NCBI GenBank assembly: GCA_947425785.1
Contig: CANEAY010000011.1
Location: forward strand, 20,053-84,052
DNA length: 64,000 nucleotides
Origin: an uncultured Pseudoflavonifractor sp.
GTDB taxonomy: Bacteria; Bacillota; Clostridia; Oscillospirales; Oscillospiraceae
Reading direction: 5' to 3'
In this document: one piece after another, positions 50,378 to 59,211 of the stretch
How positions within the stretch are numbered: the first letter of the stretch is position 1
Layout of the letters: the number at the start of each line of letters is the position of its first letter
Program-made: the position numbers and the translations under genes
The notes under the pieces: model-generated
Told to the model about the DNA's origin: nothing
Seen by the model: the letters and a program-made list of their open reading frames with translations, nothing else
The model's database searches: none

Positions 50378-51643
50378 GTGGAAAAATGGAAAGAAAAAGC
50401 GCTCCTCGCCCTGAAGGATCGGTGTGGGGAGCTGCTTACACTGATAAAATGGGTCATTATGGCGGCGTTTGTCGGTCTGGGCGTGGGACTGGTGGGCGTG
50501 TGTTTTCATCATGCGGTGGACTGGGCTACCGAGCTTCGGTTGGCCGAGCCATGGCTCCTCTTTCTCCTGCCCGTGGCGGGCCTTCTCATCGTCGGGCTCT
50601 ACCACCTGGCGGGGGTGAAGGAGGATCGGGGCACCAACGTGGTGCTGGAAGCAGTCCAGGGGAAAGTCCCCCTGCCCTTCCGCACAGCCCCCCTGATCTT
50701 TGCCGCCTCGACCCTGACCCATCTGTGCGGCGGCTCCTCGGGGCGGGAGGGGGCCGCCCTCCAGATCGGGGGTTCCATTGCCTCGGGCGTGGGGGAGAAG
50801 CTTGGATTTTCCGATGTAGACAAGCAGACCCTGGTGGTCTGCGGTATGGCCGCCGCCTTCGCCGCCCTCTTTGGCACGCCCCTCACCGCCGCCCTCTTCA
50901 CCCTGGAGGTCGTCCACGTGGGGGTGATGTACTACGCCGCCCTGGTTCCCGCCTTCCTGTCCGCTTTGGCAGCGGTCATTTTGGCGGGGCGGCTGGGGGT
51001 GAGCGCCACCTCCTACGCTGTGGCGGAGTTTCCGGCACTGACAGGGATGAGCCTTCTGCAGACCGTTGCCCTGGGGGTGCTGTGTGCTCTGGCAGCTATC
51101 TTTTTCTGCCAGGGGATGCACGCTGCCCACCGGCTCTACGGCCGGCTCTTCTCCAACCACTATCTCCGGGCGGCAGTGGGAGGGGGCATTGTGGTGGTTC
51201 TCACCCTCCTGTCGGGCACCCGGGACTATAACGGGGCGGGCGGGGAGGTCATTGCCGCCGCCGTGGCGGGCCAGGCGGTGCCCTGGGCCTTTCTGCTGAA
51301 GATCCTCTTTACCGCCCTTACCCTGGGGGCGGGCTTCAAGGGGGGTGAGATCGTTCCCTCCTTCTTCACCGGGGCCACCTTTGGGTGTGTGGTGGGGCCC
51401 CTGCTGGGGCTCCCCGCCTCCTTCGCCGCCAGCCTGGGGATCGTGGCGGTATTCTGTGGGGTCACCAACTGTCCCATCAGCTCTATTTTCCTCTCCTACG
51501 AGCTCTTTGGCGGCCAGGGGCTGGCCCTGTACGCCGTGGGCTGTGCCGTGTCCTTCCTGGTTTCGGGGTACGGGGGACTTTACAGCGCCCAGAAAATGGT
51601 GTATTCCAAGACAAAGCCGGAAAAATATAAAAAGCGGGATTGA
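50378..51643 (+). CDS. CLC-family chloride/fluoride transporter
   Basis: About 421 residues with ten or more membrane segments, CLC fold. Selectivity landmarks: GGSSGREGAALQIGG in place of the usual GREGPxxH, and GGEIVPSFFTGATFG near residue 320. The Ala-Leu-Gln after GREG resembles fluoride/proton antiporters (CLC-F: GREGTxxQ) more than chloride exchangers; this needs a tree. The usual GSGIP motif is not seen near the N terminus. The start is set at GTG 50378 since earlier codons lie within the promoter; its RBS is weak. The next gene overlaps by reading frame but starts 23 bases after this stop. Confidence 0.88.
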   Translation: MEKWKEKALLALKDRCGELLTLIKWVIMAAFVGLGVGLVGVCFHHAVDWATELRLAEPWLLFLLPVAGLLIVGLYHLAGVKEDRGTNVVLEAVQGKVPLPFRTAPLIFAASTLTHLCGGSSGREGAALQIGGSIASGVGEKLGFSDVDKQTLVVCGMAAAFAALFGTPLTAALFTLEVVHVGVMYYAALVPAFLSALAAVILAGRLGVSATSYAVAEFPALTGMSLLQTVALGVLCALAAIFFCQGMHAAHRLYGRLFSNHYLRAAVGGGIVVVLTLLSGTRDYNGAGGEVIAAAVAGQAVPWAFLLKILFTALTLGAGFKGGEIVPSFFTGATFGCVVGPLLGLPASFAASLGIVAVFCGVTNCPISSIFLSYELFGGQGLALYAVGCAVSFLVSGYGGLYSAQKMVYSKTKPEKYKKRD

Positions 51644-51666
51644 ACCCGCTGAAGGGAGAAAACACC

Positions 51667-52332
51667 GTGAGTATTTTCGACATCATGGGCCCCATTATGA
51701 TCGGCCCCTCCTCTTCTCACACCGCCGGAGCCGCCCGGCTGGGCCGTATGGCCCGGCACCTGCTGGGCTGTATGCCGGCCAAGGCGGAGCTGCTTCTGCA
51801 CGGCTCCTTTGCCGCCACCGGCTCCGGCCACGGCACCGACAAGGCTCTGGCGGCGGGGTTGCTGGACATGGCCCCCGACGACCCCCGGCTGCCCAGCTCC
51901 TTTGAGATCGCCAAGGAGATGGGTATGGAACTGACATTGGGCCGGGTGAATCTCCAGGGGGCACACCCCAACACGGTGCTCTTTCGCCTCACTGCCCCCG
52001 ACGGCCACAGTGTGGAGGTGCGGGGGGCCTCCCTGGGGGGAGGGAGGGTGCGCATCGAGGCCATCGACGGCCTGGAGGCCGCTTTTTCCGGCGACCTTCC
52101 CACCCTCATCATCCGCAACGAGGACAAGCCCGGACAGGTGGCGGAGGTGACAGGTATCCTCTCCCGGCGGCAGGTGAACATCGCCACCATGCAGCTCTAC
52201 CGGGATATGCGGGGCGGTTTCGCGGTGATGGTGATGGAGAGCGACCAGCCCATCCAGGCCGCCGCCATTGAGGAGCTGCGGAGCCTGGAGGGCATCGTCC
52301 GGGTGACCTATCTTGACATGACGGAGGTATGA
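51667..52332 (+). CDS. sdaAB: L-serine dehydratase, beta subunit
   Basis: 221 residues. Together with SdaAA it deaminates L-serine to pyruvate and ammonia in an oxygen-sensitive, Fe-S-dependent reaction. Seen: FDIMGPIMIGPSSSHTAGAARLGRMAR, HGSFAATGSGHGTDKAL and a C-terminal ACT domain (LIIRNEDKPGQVAEVTGILSRRQVNIATMQLYRDMRGGFAVMV), which may sense serine. GTG 51667 is eight bases after AGGGAG. Four bases before sdaAA. Confidence 0.95.
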   Translation: MSIFDIMGPIMIGPSSSHTAGAARLGRMARHLLGCMPAKAELLLHGSFAATGSGHGTDKALAAGLLDMAPDDPRLPSSFEIAKEMGMELTLGRVNLQGAHPNTVLFRLTAPDGHSVEVRGASLGGGRVRIEAIDGLEAAFSGDLPTLIIRNEDKPGQVAEVTGILSRRQVNIATMQLYRDMRGGFAVMVMESDQPIQAAAIEELRSLEGIVRVTYLDMTEV

Positions 52333-52336
52333 AGCC

Positions 52337-53194
52337 ATGGCCTTTCATTCTGTAGAAAAGCTTTTGACCGATGGGGAAAAGGTCCCCCTTTGGAAGCGGG
52401 TGCAGCTGGCCGACTGCTCCGACAGCGGCATCGGTGAGGACAGCTCCTGGGCCAAGATGGCCTCCCTCTGGGCGGCCATGAAGGCCACCCAGGAGGATTA
52501 CGACCCCGCCCGCCGCTCCCACAGCGGCCTTACCGGCGGGGACGGCGGCCGCCTGGAGGGGGAGGGCTCCGGCCTGTGCTCCCCCTTCCTGCGCAAGGTC
52601 ATCGCCGCCGCTTTGAAGGCGGCGGAGTGCAACGCCTGTATGCGCCGGGTGGTGGCCGCCCCCACAGGGGGCTCCTCTGGGGTGCTCCCGGCGGTGCTCA
52701 TCCCCCTGCAGGAGCGGGACGGTATCTCCGACGAGGTGATGATCCAGGCCCTCTATGTGGCTGCTGGCTTCGGCCAGGTCATTGCCAAGCGGGCCTCCAT
52801 CTCCGGGGCGGAGGGAGGCTGTCAGGCGGAGGTGGGCTCCGCCTCCGGTATGGCCGCCGCGGCCCTTGTCCATGTGATGGGTGGCACCGAGGCACAGATG
52901 TCCCAGGCCTGCGCCCTGGCCCTCAGCAACACCCTGGGCCTGGTCTGTGACCCGGTGGGGGGGCTGGTGGAGGTGCCCTGCGTTACCCGGAACGTGATGG
53001 GGGCGGTGAATGCCATCTCCTGCGCGGAGATGGCCCTGTCCGGGGTGGGCACCCCCATCCCCTGTGACGAGGTCATGGACGCCATGGGGGCTGTGGGCGT
53101 GGCTCTGCCCTCCTCTCTGCGGGAGACGGGCCAGGGGGGCCTTGCGGCCACCCCCACTGGCCGCCGTTTGGCCGAGGGCCTTTTCGGGGAATAA
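52337..53194 (+). CDS. sdaAA: L-serine dehydratase, alpha subunit
   Basis: 285 residues carrying the Fe-S cluster and active site. Conserved stretches: RVVAAPTGGSSGVLPAVL, AEGGCQAEVGSASGMAAAALV, DPVGGLVEVPCVTRNVMGAVNA and the C-terminal TPTGRRLAEGLF. Cysteines at CQAEV, DPVGGLVEVPC and CAEMAL fit cluster ligands. Length matches Clostridial SdaAA. Immediately follows sdaAB and ends at a strong terminator. Confidence 0.96.
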   Translation: MAFHSVEKLLTDGEKVPLWKRVQLADCSDSGIGEDSSWAKMASLWAAMKATQEDYDPARRSHSGLTGGDGGRLEGEGSGLCSPFLRKVIAAALKAAECNACMRRVVAAPTGGSSGVLPAVLIPLQERDGISDEVMIQALYVAAGFGQVIAKRASISGAEGGCQAEVGSASGMAAAALVHVMGGTEAQMSQACALALSNTLGLVCDPVGGLVEVPCVTRNVMGAVNAISCAEMALSGVGTPIPCDEVMDAMGAVGVALPSSLRETGQGGLAATPTGRRLAEGLFGE

Positions 53195-53203
53195 AAGGAT
53201 GTA

Positions 53204-53240
53204 AAAAAGGACGCTGTGGGATATCCACAGCGTCCTTTTT
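53204..53240. terminator. Bidirectional terminator after sdaAA
   Basis: 16-bp stem AAAAAGGACGCTGTGG with CCACAGCGTCCTTTTT, five-base loop, between convergent genes. Confidence 0.85.
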
Positions 53241-53258
53241 GAACTTTGAAAGGAGGGG

Positions 53259-55337
53259 TCAGGGAGCCACGTCGGCCTTCAGCTTGGCCCAGGCGTCGGC
53301 GTCGGCAGAGGCCTGGAAGACCTCGGTCTTGCCCTCGGCCATGGTGGTAAAGAGCTCTGTCACACTGCCCTGCAGCTCCTGGGAGGTCATGGCCTCAAAC
53401 TGCGCGTTGTCGGCGAAGCCTACATAGCCCTCGGCCAGGCCCACAGTGGGGTAGGTGCCGCCGGGGAACTCACCGGCCAGCAGAGCCTCCCAGGCGTCGG
53501 CAATGACGGCGGGGGAGTTGGCGTAGAAGGAGGTGACGATGGTGGCGGCCTCGTCAGCGTCGGTGACGGTAAGGGTCTGGTCGCAGTCCACGCCCAGGGC
53601 GTACCTGCCGCACTCCTTGGCGGCGGTGAACACGCCCTTACCGGCGCCGCCGGCCACCTGCCAGATGACGTCCACGCCGTCGTCGTACATGGCCTTGGCC
53701 TTTTCGGCGGCGGTGGGCATGGCGCTGGGGGCGAAGTCGCCTACGTAATCCACGTAAACGGTGACCCCCTGCTCCTTGGCCACCTGGCAGACGCTGCCCA
53801 CATAGTCATTCATACCGGGAGCGTCCATGCCGATGAGCACGCCGATCTTCTTGTCGGCGTTGGCCTTGGGCATATCGCTGGTGGTGATCTGGCAGGCGAT
53901 ATAGCCGGCCAGATAGCCCAGATCCTGGTTTTTGTAGACTACGCCGTAGACGTTGGGATAGCTTTCTTCCTCCAGAACGGTGCCGTCCAGGTGTTGGAGG
54001 TCAAAGCTCATGAACTTTTGGCCGGGGAAGGCCTTGGCAGCTGCCGCCATAGCGGGGGTACACTCGGCGCCGCCGGTGATGATGAGATCATACTTGCCGC
54101 TCTCGGCGGCCTCGGTAAAGAAGTGGGCGTAGAACTCCAGCTCCTCCTCGACAGTGGGCATCTTCTCCCCTACGGGAATAGAGCCCATGGCCACTACGTC
54201 CACTGCAACGTTGTCCAGGGCCTTGGCGCCGTTGACGCCGGCTTCAAAGTAGCTGCCGTCGGTGGGATTGGGCACCAGAACGGCCACATGGTAGGCGGCG
54301 GGGGCACGGCTCAGGTCATAGGTGTTGGGAAACACAGCGCCGTTGAGCACCCACACGTCGGACAGGTCGGGAGCGCCGTCTTTCACAGTGGAGACAAGAT
54401 AGTCGCCTTTGCCATGCTCCACACCGGGACGGTTGGCCACCAGGATGTCGCCCCAGGCGGTCTCCACCACCACCTGAACGTCGGCGGGGATGAACATGGC
54501 GAAGTTGGTGTCGGGAGTGGCCTTGGTCTTCAGGTCGATGTAGGTGTCCTTCTTGGCGAAGTCCTTGGCGGTGAGCTCGGTGCCGTCGGCCTTGGTGTAG
54601 GTCTTCATGACCTTCTCCAGCTTGGAGGGCCACAGCTCGTCCACAGTGCCCTTGAGCAGCACGGTGACGCCGTCGTCGGTGACCACGCCGGAGTTGCCCT
54701 CCAGCACGTTCTCGTAGGGGGTGTCTTTGGACACCAGCATGCCCTGGATGGTGTACTCGGTCTTTCCGGTGAGGAACCACTCCTGGCCGCTCTGGGCCAG
54801 ATACTCCTCCAGAGAGATGGGCATGACCTTGCTCATGTTCAGCAGCAACTGGGCGAACTCGGCCCGGGTCAGGGTCTTGTCCAGCATCAGGTCGCCGTGT
54901 TCGTTGCCGGTCATCAGGCCGTCGGCGGAGACATTTTTCAGGCCGCAGTATGCGGTGAGGATGGTCTGTACCTCACCCCGAAGGATGACGGCGTCCTCCT
55001 CCAGCTCGGCGATCTCGTTTTCGGTGGCCCAGGCCACAGCGTCGGCGTACCAGGGGTCGGCGGTTTCGGTCTGGCCGGGCTTGCCCTCCATATTGTAGAG
55101 GACTTGGAGCACAGAGGCCTTCGTCAGCTCCGCCTCAGGCTCAAAGCCGTTGCCGGTGCCGGTCATAAGGCCCTTTTCGGTCACGTAGTCCACGGCCTGG
55201 GCGTACCAGGGCTCGGCGGTGCGGGCCCCATCGGCGGGCGTCCAGCCCTCGGGCAGGTCAGCGGCCATGGCGGGAACGGCCAGGGCCAGGGTCAGTGCAG
55301 CAGAGAGGATAAGGCTAAGGATCTTCTTGCGCTTCAT
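53259..55337 (-). CDS. SLH-anchored BMP/PnrA-type substrate-binding protein
   Basis: 692 residues. Signal peptide 1-26, SLH repeats to ~175 (first ADLPEGWTPADGARTAEPWY, nearly the same as in the esterase-phosphatase fusion at 37398; later LMTGNEHGDLMLDKTLTRAEFAQLLL). A mid-region of ~150 residues is not assigned. Residues ~345-640 resemble BMP/PnrA nucleoside-binding proteins (ITGGAECTPAMAAAAKAFP, KNQDLGYLAGYIACQ, KKIGVLIGMDAPGMNDYVG, DVIWQVAGGAGKGVF). Such proteins normally are lipoproteins of ABC importers; here it is wall-anchored and no permease is adjacent. Confidence 0.85.
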   Translation of the reverse strand: MKRKKILSLILSAALTLALAVPAMAADLPEGWTPADGARTAEPWYAQAVDYVTEKGLMTGTGNGFEPEAELTKASVLQVLYNMEGKPGQTETADPWYADAVAWATENEIAELEEDAVILRGEVQTILTAYCGLKNVSADGLMTGNEHGDLMLDKTLTRAEFAQLLLNMSKVMPISLEEYLAQSGQEWFLTGKTEYTIQGMLVSKDTPYENVLEGNSGVVTDDGVTVLLKGTVDELWPSKLEKVMKTYTKADGTELTAKDFAKKDTYIDLKTKATPDTNFAMFIPADVQVVVETAWGDILVANRPGVEHGKGDYLVSTVKDGAPDLSDVWVLNGAVFPNTYDLSRAPAAYHVAVLVPNPTDGSYFEAGVNGAKALDNVAVDVVAMGSIPVGEKMPTVEEELEFYAHFFTEAAESGKYDLIITGGAECTPAMAAAAKAFPGQKFMSFDLQHLDGTVLEEESYPNVYGVVYKNQDLGYLAGYIACQITTSDMPKANADKKIGVLIGMDAPGMNDYVGSVCQVAKEQGVTVYVDYVGDFAPSAMPTAAEKAKAMYDDGVDVIWQVAGGAGKGVFTAAKECGRYALGVDCDQTLTVTDADEAATIVTSFYANSPAVIADAWEALLAGEFPGGTYPTVGLAEGYVGFADNAQFEAMTSQELQGSVTELFTTMAEGKTEVFQASADADAWAKLKADVAP

Positions 55338-55473
55338 GGACAGAGATCTCCTTTCAAAGTTCTCCCTTTGGGAGATGGTAGGCTCATCATAGCATCTTTC
55401 GACACAAAAAACAATGAAAATTGAATGTGGAAGAAAAATCGATCTGACAATAGTTCAACGAGGAAGGCAAGCT

Positions 55474-55506
55474 AAAAGCCCGCCGGATCATTCCGGCGGG
55501 CTTTTT
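55474..55506 (-). terminator. Terminator of the SLH paralogue gene
   Basis: AAAAGCCCGCCGG pairs with CCGGCGGGCTTTT; on the minus strand a T run and TTTTAGC follow. Confidence 0.8.
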
Positions 55507-55543
55507 GAATTAAGTATTCAGCAATAAAGGCGCATCTTTTCGG

Positions 55544-56761
55544 TCAGGACTTCTGGTCGTCGGGCGGGAAATACTGGATGATGCGCCCATCCAGATCCTC
55601 CAGGGTTTCCTCTGTCAGCGTCCATTTCCCGTCGCTGTCCAGCTCCGGCTGCAGGAGGACGGTCTGGGACTCCAGACTGCCGGTGTAGGGGAGCTTGGAG
55701 CGGAACAGGGCGATGAGCAGCTCCGCCCACTCCTTGTCCATGACCCGGTACTCCCGGTCGGTCATAGCCAGCTGTACCTCCAGGGGGTACTTGGCATAGA
55801 AGGGAGCCATGGTCTGGCTCAAGGCGGCGTCGGTGATGCGGATGATGTCCAGGGGCGCCACCGACAGCTCCACCGACCAGAACCCGTCCTCCGCCTCGGC
55901 GGAGGAGGTCACCTGAAACTCCAGGTGCTGGTACACTTGTGCATAGATGTCCTGCAAAGCGGTGCGCATCTCGTCGGTGGGGTACTCTACATTATAAATA
56001 AGAAGGAAGTAGTCCGCCGCTTGGCGCAGCCGCTTTTCGTAGGAGCGCCTAGCGGCAGCCTCGGTGAGGCCGGAGAGCTTCAGGTAGCTCTCGTCAAACT
56101 CCCCCAGGTAACTGGCCCGGAGAAGTCCCTCGATATAGACCTCCGCTGTGGGCCGCGCCGGGGGGACAAGGCGGGAGAGGGTCATCAGCATCATGGCCAG
56201 CTCCGCCTGGGTGGCGGTGGCGTTGGGCATGAGCTGTCCCTCGTCGCCGGTGATGATACCGTAGGCGGCGCAGAGCATCATGCCCTCATAGGCCCAGCTG
56301 GGTACCTGGTCCAGATCGGAAAAGGCTGTCCCCTGGGGCAGGGAGATCTCCGGGAAGCCCTTTTGGAGGAGGTACCGGGCAAAAATGGTGGCCAGCTCCG
56401 CCCGGGTGATGGTGGCCTGCCCCCGGAAGGCCCTGTTCTGGTCGCCGGAGGCAAGGCCCGCCTCCTTGGCCCAGGAGGCGGCGGGGCCGTACCAGTCGCT
56501 GGCGGTGACGTCAGAGTAGAAAAAAGGCTTGGTGGGGTAGGGCTGGCCCTCCAAGTTCCACAGGGCCTGGAACACTGCGGCCCGGGTGGCCAGGGCGTCC
56601 GGGGCGAAGCCCTCCGCCACGCCGTTCATAAGCCCTTCACGATAGATAAACTGCTCCGCCTCGGCGTACCAGGGCTCTCCATTGGCGCACAGAGCGGCGG
56701 GGCTCAAAGCCAGGAGGGCGGCCAGGGCTAAGGCCAGCCCCCTCTTCCATTTCATAGGCAT
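55544..56761 (-). CDS. SLH protein carrying the recurring extracellular domain
   Basis: 405 residues. Signal peptide 1-24 (cleavage ALCA-NG), three SLH repeats (~26-200; EPWYAEAEQFIYREGLMNG, TITRAELATIFARYLL, ATQAELAMMLMTLSRLV). From ~205 to the end is the same domain as in the lipoprotein at 45166 and the secreted protein at 59212 (YIEGLLRASYLGEFDESYLKL, NVEYPTDEMRTAL, EFQVTSSAEAEDGFWSVEL, VMDKEWAELLIALFRSKLP). Cell-wall anchor plus an unknown domain. ATG 56761 follows AAGGAG by eight bases. Confidence 0.82.
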   Translation of the reverse strand: MPMKWKRGLALALAALLALSPAALCANGEPWYAEAEQFIYREGLMNGVAEGFAPDALATRAAVFQALWNLEGQPYPTKPFFYSDVTASDWYGPAASWAKEAGLASGDQNRAFRGQATITRAELATIFARYLLQKGFPEISLPQGTAFSDLDQVPSWAYEGMMLCAAYGIITGDEGQLMPNATATQAELAMMLMTLSRLVPPARPTAEVYIEGLLRASYLGEFDESYLKLSGLTEAAARRSYEKRLRQAADYFLLIYNVEYPTDEMRTALQDIYAQVYQHLEFQVTSSAEAEDGFWSVELSVAPLDIIRITDAALSQTMAPFYAKYPLEVQLAMTDREYRVMDKEWAELLIALFRSKLPYTGSLESQTVLLQPELDSDGKWTLTEETLEDLDGRIIQYFPPDDQKS

Positions 56762-56864
56762 ATTTTCTGCTCCTTGGTGTCGTAGTAAGCCCATTCTAAC
56801 AGGAATGGGGGGAAAAGACAAATGGTTTTTGGGAAAATCCACCCCCTGGGGATGGGGACAGTCT

Positions 56865-56925
56865 GGGGGGCTATTCTTGGCCTACAAGAATAGTCCCCCA
56901 CATGGTTTCCCACCCCGAGGGTGGG
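56865..56925. other. Two hairpins between pyrG and the SLH paralogue
   Basis: 56865-56879 pairs with 56885-56899 (one bulge); CCCACC-GGTGGG at 56909-56925. Neither is followed by a T run. They may end pyrG transcription inefficiently or act in the leader of the downstream gene. Confidence 0.45.
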
Positions 56926-56945
56926 TATGATTTTGTCAAGCAAAG

Positions 56946-58556
56946 TTATTTTCCCTGCCGTCCCTTCGCCGCGGCAATAAAATCCCGAAAGAGGGGGTGG
57001 GCCTTGTTGGGGCGGCTCTTGAACTCCGGGTGGAACTGCACCCCCACAAACCAGGGGTGCTCCGCCAGCTCCACCATCTCCACCAGCCGCCCGTCGGGGG
57101 AGAGACCGGAGAGGGTCAGCCCCGCCTGGGTGAGGGCCTGGCGGTAGTCGTTGTTGAACTCGTAGCGGTGGCGGTGCCGCTCCTGAATGACAGCCTCCCC
57201 ATAGGCCTGTCCAGCCCTGGAGTCCATAGAGGCGATGTGGCAGGGATAGGCCCCCAGCCGCATGGTGCCCCCCTTGGCGGTGACCTCCCGCTGGTCGGGC
57301 ATCAAATCGATGACGGGGTAGCTGGTGTGGCCGCACAGCTCGCTGGAGTGGGCGCCGGAAAGGCCCGCCGCGTTCCGGGCAAACTCCACCACCGCCATCT
57401 GCATCCCCAGGCAAATGCCGAAGTAGGGGATGCGGTTTTCTCTGGCGTACCGAATGGCGGAGATCATGCCCTCCACCTCCCGCTCGCCGAAGCCGCCGGG
57501 GACTAAAATGCCGTCACAGCCGCCCAGGATCGCCCCGGCGTTTTCGTCGCTGACCTGCTCTGAGTCCACCCAGTCAATGTCCACCACCACGCTGTTTTCA
57601 ATGCCGCCGTGGTGGAGGGCTTCCGCCACCGAGAGATAGGCGTCGTGGAGGGCCATATATTTGCCCACCATGGCGATCTTCACGCGGCCCTGGGCCTTTT
57701 TGGCCCGCGCCACCATGGCCCGCCACTGGCCCAGATCGGGCTGGGGGTCGGAAAGGCCCAGCCGCCTGCATACCACGTGGCCCAGTCCCTCCTCCTCCAG
57801 CATAAGGGGAACCTCGTAGAGGATGGGGGCGGTGAGGTTGGGGATGGCGTTCTCCGGGGGGATGTTGCAGAAGAGGGATATCTTCCGCCGCACATCCTCG
57901 GGAATGCCGCAGTCCGAGCGGCACATGATGACGTCGGGCTGGATGCCGATGGACAAAAGCTCCTTGGCCGAGTGCTGGGTGGGCTTGCTCTTCAGCTCCC
58001 CGGAGCCGGGGATGGCCACGATGAGGGACACGTGGATGAACATACAGTTCTCCCGGCCCCGCTCCACCGCCCATTGGCGGATGGCCTCCAGAAAGGGCTG
58101 GGATTCAATGTCGCCCACAGTGCCGCCAATTTCGGTGATGACCACGTCGGCCCCGGTCTCTCTGCCCGCCAGGTCGATGTGGCGCTTGATCTCGTCGGTG
58201 ACGTGGGGGATGACCTGGACGGTGCCCCCCAGATAATCGCCGCTGCGCTCCCGGCTCAGCACATTCCAGTAGACCTTGCCCGAGGTCACCGAAGAGTGGA
58301 CAGTGAGGTTTTCGTCAATGAACCGCTCGTAGTGGCCCAGATCCAGGTCGGTCTCGGCCCCGTCCTCGGTGACAAAGACCTCCCCGTGCTGGAAGGGACT
58401 CATGGTGCCGGGGTCTACGTTCAGGTAGGGGTCGAACTTCTGGATGGTGACCTTATAGCCCCGGGCCTTGAGAAGCCGCCCCAGGGAGGCGGCGGTGATG
58501 CCCTTTCCCAGGCCGGAGACCACGCCGCCGGTGACGAAAATGTACTTTGTTTCCAT
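56946..58556 (-). CDS. pyrG: CTP synthase
   Basis: 536 residues. It aminates UTP to CTP with glutamine ammonia. Synthetase half: [77 protein letters not shown]. Glutaminase half: catalytic Cys in [18 protein letters not shown], His and Glu in [11 protein letters not shown]. Full length. Transcribed from its own promoter. A G-run-mediated CTP control like that of B. subtilis is not clear from the leader. Confidence 0.97.
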   Translation of the reverse strand: METKYIFVTGGVVSGLGKGITAASLGRLLKARGYKVTIQKFDPYLNVDPGTMSPFQHGEVFVTEDGAETDLDLGHYERFIDENLTVHSSVTSGKVYWNVLSRERSGDYLGGTVQVIPHVTDEIKRHIDLAGRETGADVVITEIGGTVGDIESQPFLEAIRQWAVERGRENCMFIHVSLIVAIPGSGELKSKPTQHSAKELLSIGIQPDVIMCRSDCGIPEDVRRKISLFCNIPPENAIPNLTAPILYEVPLMLEEEGLGHVVCRRLGLSDPQPDLGQWRAMVARAKKAQGRVKIAMVGKYMALHDAYLSVAEALHHGGIENSVVVDIDWVDSEQVSDENAGAILGGCDGILVPGGFGEREVEGMISAIRYARENRIPYFGICLGMQMAVVEFARNAAGLSGAHSSELCGHTSYPVIDLMPDQREVTAKGGTMRLGAYPCHIASMDSRAGQAYGEAVIQERHRHRYEFNNDYRQALTQAGLTLSGLSPDGRLVEMVELAEHPWFVGVQFHPEFKSRPNKAHPLFRDFIAAAKGRQGK

Positions 58557-58618
58557 ACTTTTCCCTCCTAATAATTAGGTGGGACGCCCTTGCCCCTGCC
58601 CGTTAAAAAATCCTCCCT

Positions 58619-58648
58619 ATTCTACAACCGTGAAATGGCGGCAGTCAA
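58619..58648 (-). promoter_or_regulatory. Promoter of pyrG
   Basis: On the minus strand: TTGACT (58643-58648), 18-base spacer, TAGAAT (58619-58624). Confidence 0.6.
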
Positions 58649-58664
58649 GAAAAAAGTGCGCTGC

Positions 58665-58850
58665 TTACTCCGCCTTCTTTTCCCGGCCCTTGGCATACCT
58701 GTGGCAGGCCGGGGTGTCTATCCGCTTGTCCCGGCAGCGGGGATTTCCGCAGTGGCCCATGTCCAGGGGCTTGAACCGCTTACCAACCCAATGTACATAG
58801 TGCCGGTAAAAGTGCTTACAGGTCTCGCAGGTCTTGTCCTGGTCTTCCAT
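58665..58850 (-). CDS. Small Cys-rich protein, possible zinc-binding
   Basis: 61 residues with CETCKHFYRHYV near the start, HCGNPRCRD in the middle and PACHRY near the end. This pattern of cysteines (CxxC, CxxxxC, C) resembles a small zinc-ribbon or knuckle. AAGGAGGTGAT precedes the ATG and a consensus promoter lies upstream, so the gene is real. Function unknown; such small proteins are widespread in Clostridia. Divergent from the RHH protein at 58983. Confidence 0.7.
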   Translation of the reverse strand: MEDQDKTCETCKHFYRHYVHWVGKRFKPLDMGHCGNPRCRDKRIDTPACHRYAKGREKKAE

Positions 58851-58870
58851 ACTATCACCTCCTTGCAGAT

Positions 58871-58899
58871 ATAATACTATATAACAGCTATTAAGTCAA
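58871..58899 (-). promoter_or_regulatory. Promoter of the Cys-rich protein
   Basis: On the minus strand: TTGACT (58894-58899), 17-base spacer, TATTAT (58871-58876). Confidence 0.7.
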
Positions 58900-58913
58900 T
58901 ATATAGTGATTAG

Positions 58914-58942
58914 TTGATGCGAGTTTTTTCCTCTGGTATAAT
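58914..58942 (+). promoter_or_regulatory. Promoter of the RHH protein
   Basis: TTGATG (58914), 17-base spacer, TATAAT (58937). Confidence 0.7.
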
Positions 58943-58982
58943 AGTCACCAAATAGTATGTATGAAAGTAAGGAGGTTTCCTT

Positions 58983-59150
58983 ATGGCCGACCCGGTATAT
59001 GTGAATCGTGCCAGATTTACATCCTCTTTGGATAAGCAGTTGGTGGATCCTTTTGATTCTCTCGCAAAGAAAACACGTATTCCAAAGTCCCGACTTTTGG
59101 ACGAAGCCATCGAAGACCTGCTCAAAAAGTATGAAAAAAAGGGCGGCTGA
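58983..59150 (+). CDS. Ribbon-helix-helix DNA-binding protein
   Basis: 55 residues: a short beta strand (YVNRARFTSSL) followed by two helices (VDPFDSLAKKTRIPKSRLLDEAIEDLLKKYEKK), the classical RHH dimer fold of small repressors and antitoxins. AAGGAGG lies seven bases before ATG and a good promoter precedes it. No toxin gene follows; a terminator overlaps the stop codon. It may be a stand-alone regulator, possibly of the divergent Cys-rich gene. Confidence 0.8.
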   Translation: MADPVYVNRARFTSSLDKQLVDPFDSLAKKTRIPKSRLLDEAIEDLLKKYEKKGG

Positions 59151-59170
59151 ACATCAGCCACCCTTTTTAC
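59133..59170. terminator. Bidirectional terminator after the RHH gene
   Basis: AAAGGGCGGCTGA pairs with TCAGCCACCCTTT (one mismatch), three-base loop, T runs on both strands. It also ends the operon at 59212-61456. Confidence 0.75.
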
Positions 59171-59211
59171 CTTTTATCTGTGATAGAGCTCGTTGGTCTC
59201 GTACTTTGGTG

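Noticed and set aside
58557..58620. pyrG leader as a CTP-controlled reiterative-transcription attenuator.
   Set aside because: The expected GGGC start and a leader terminator are not seen; only GGGAGG after the -10.
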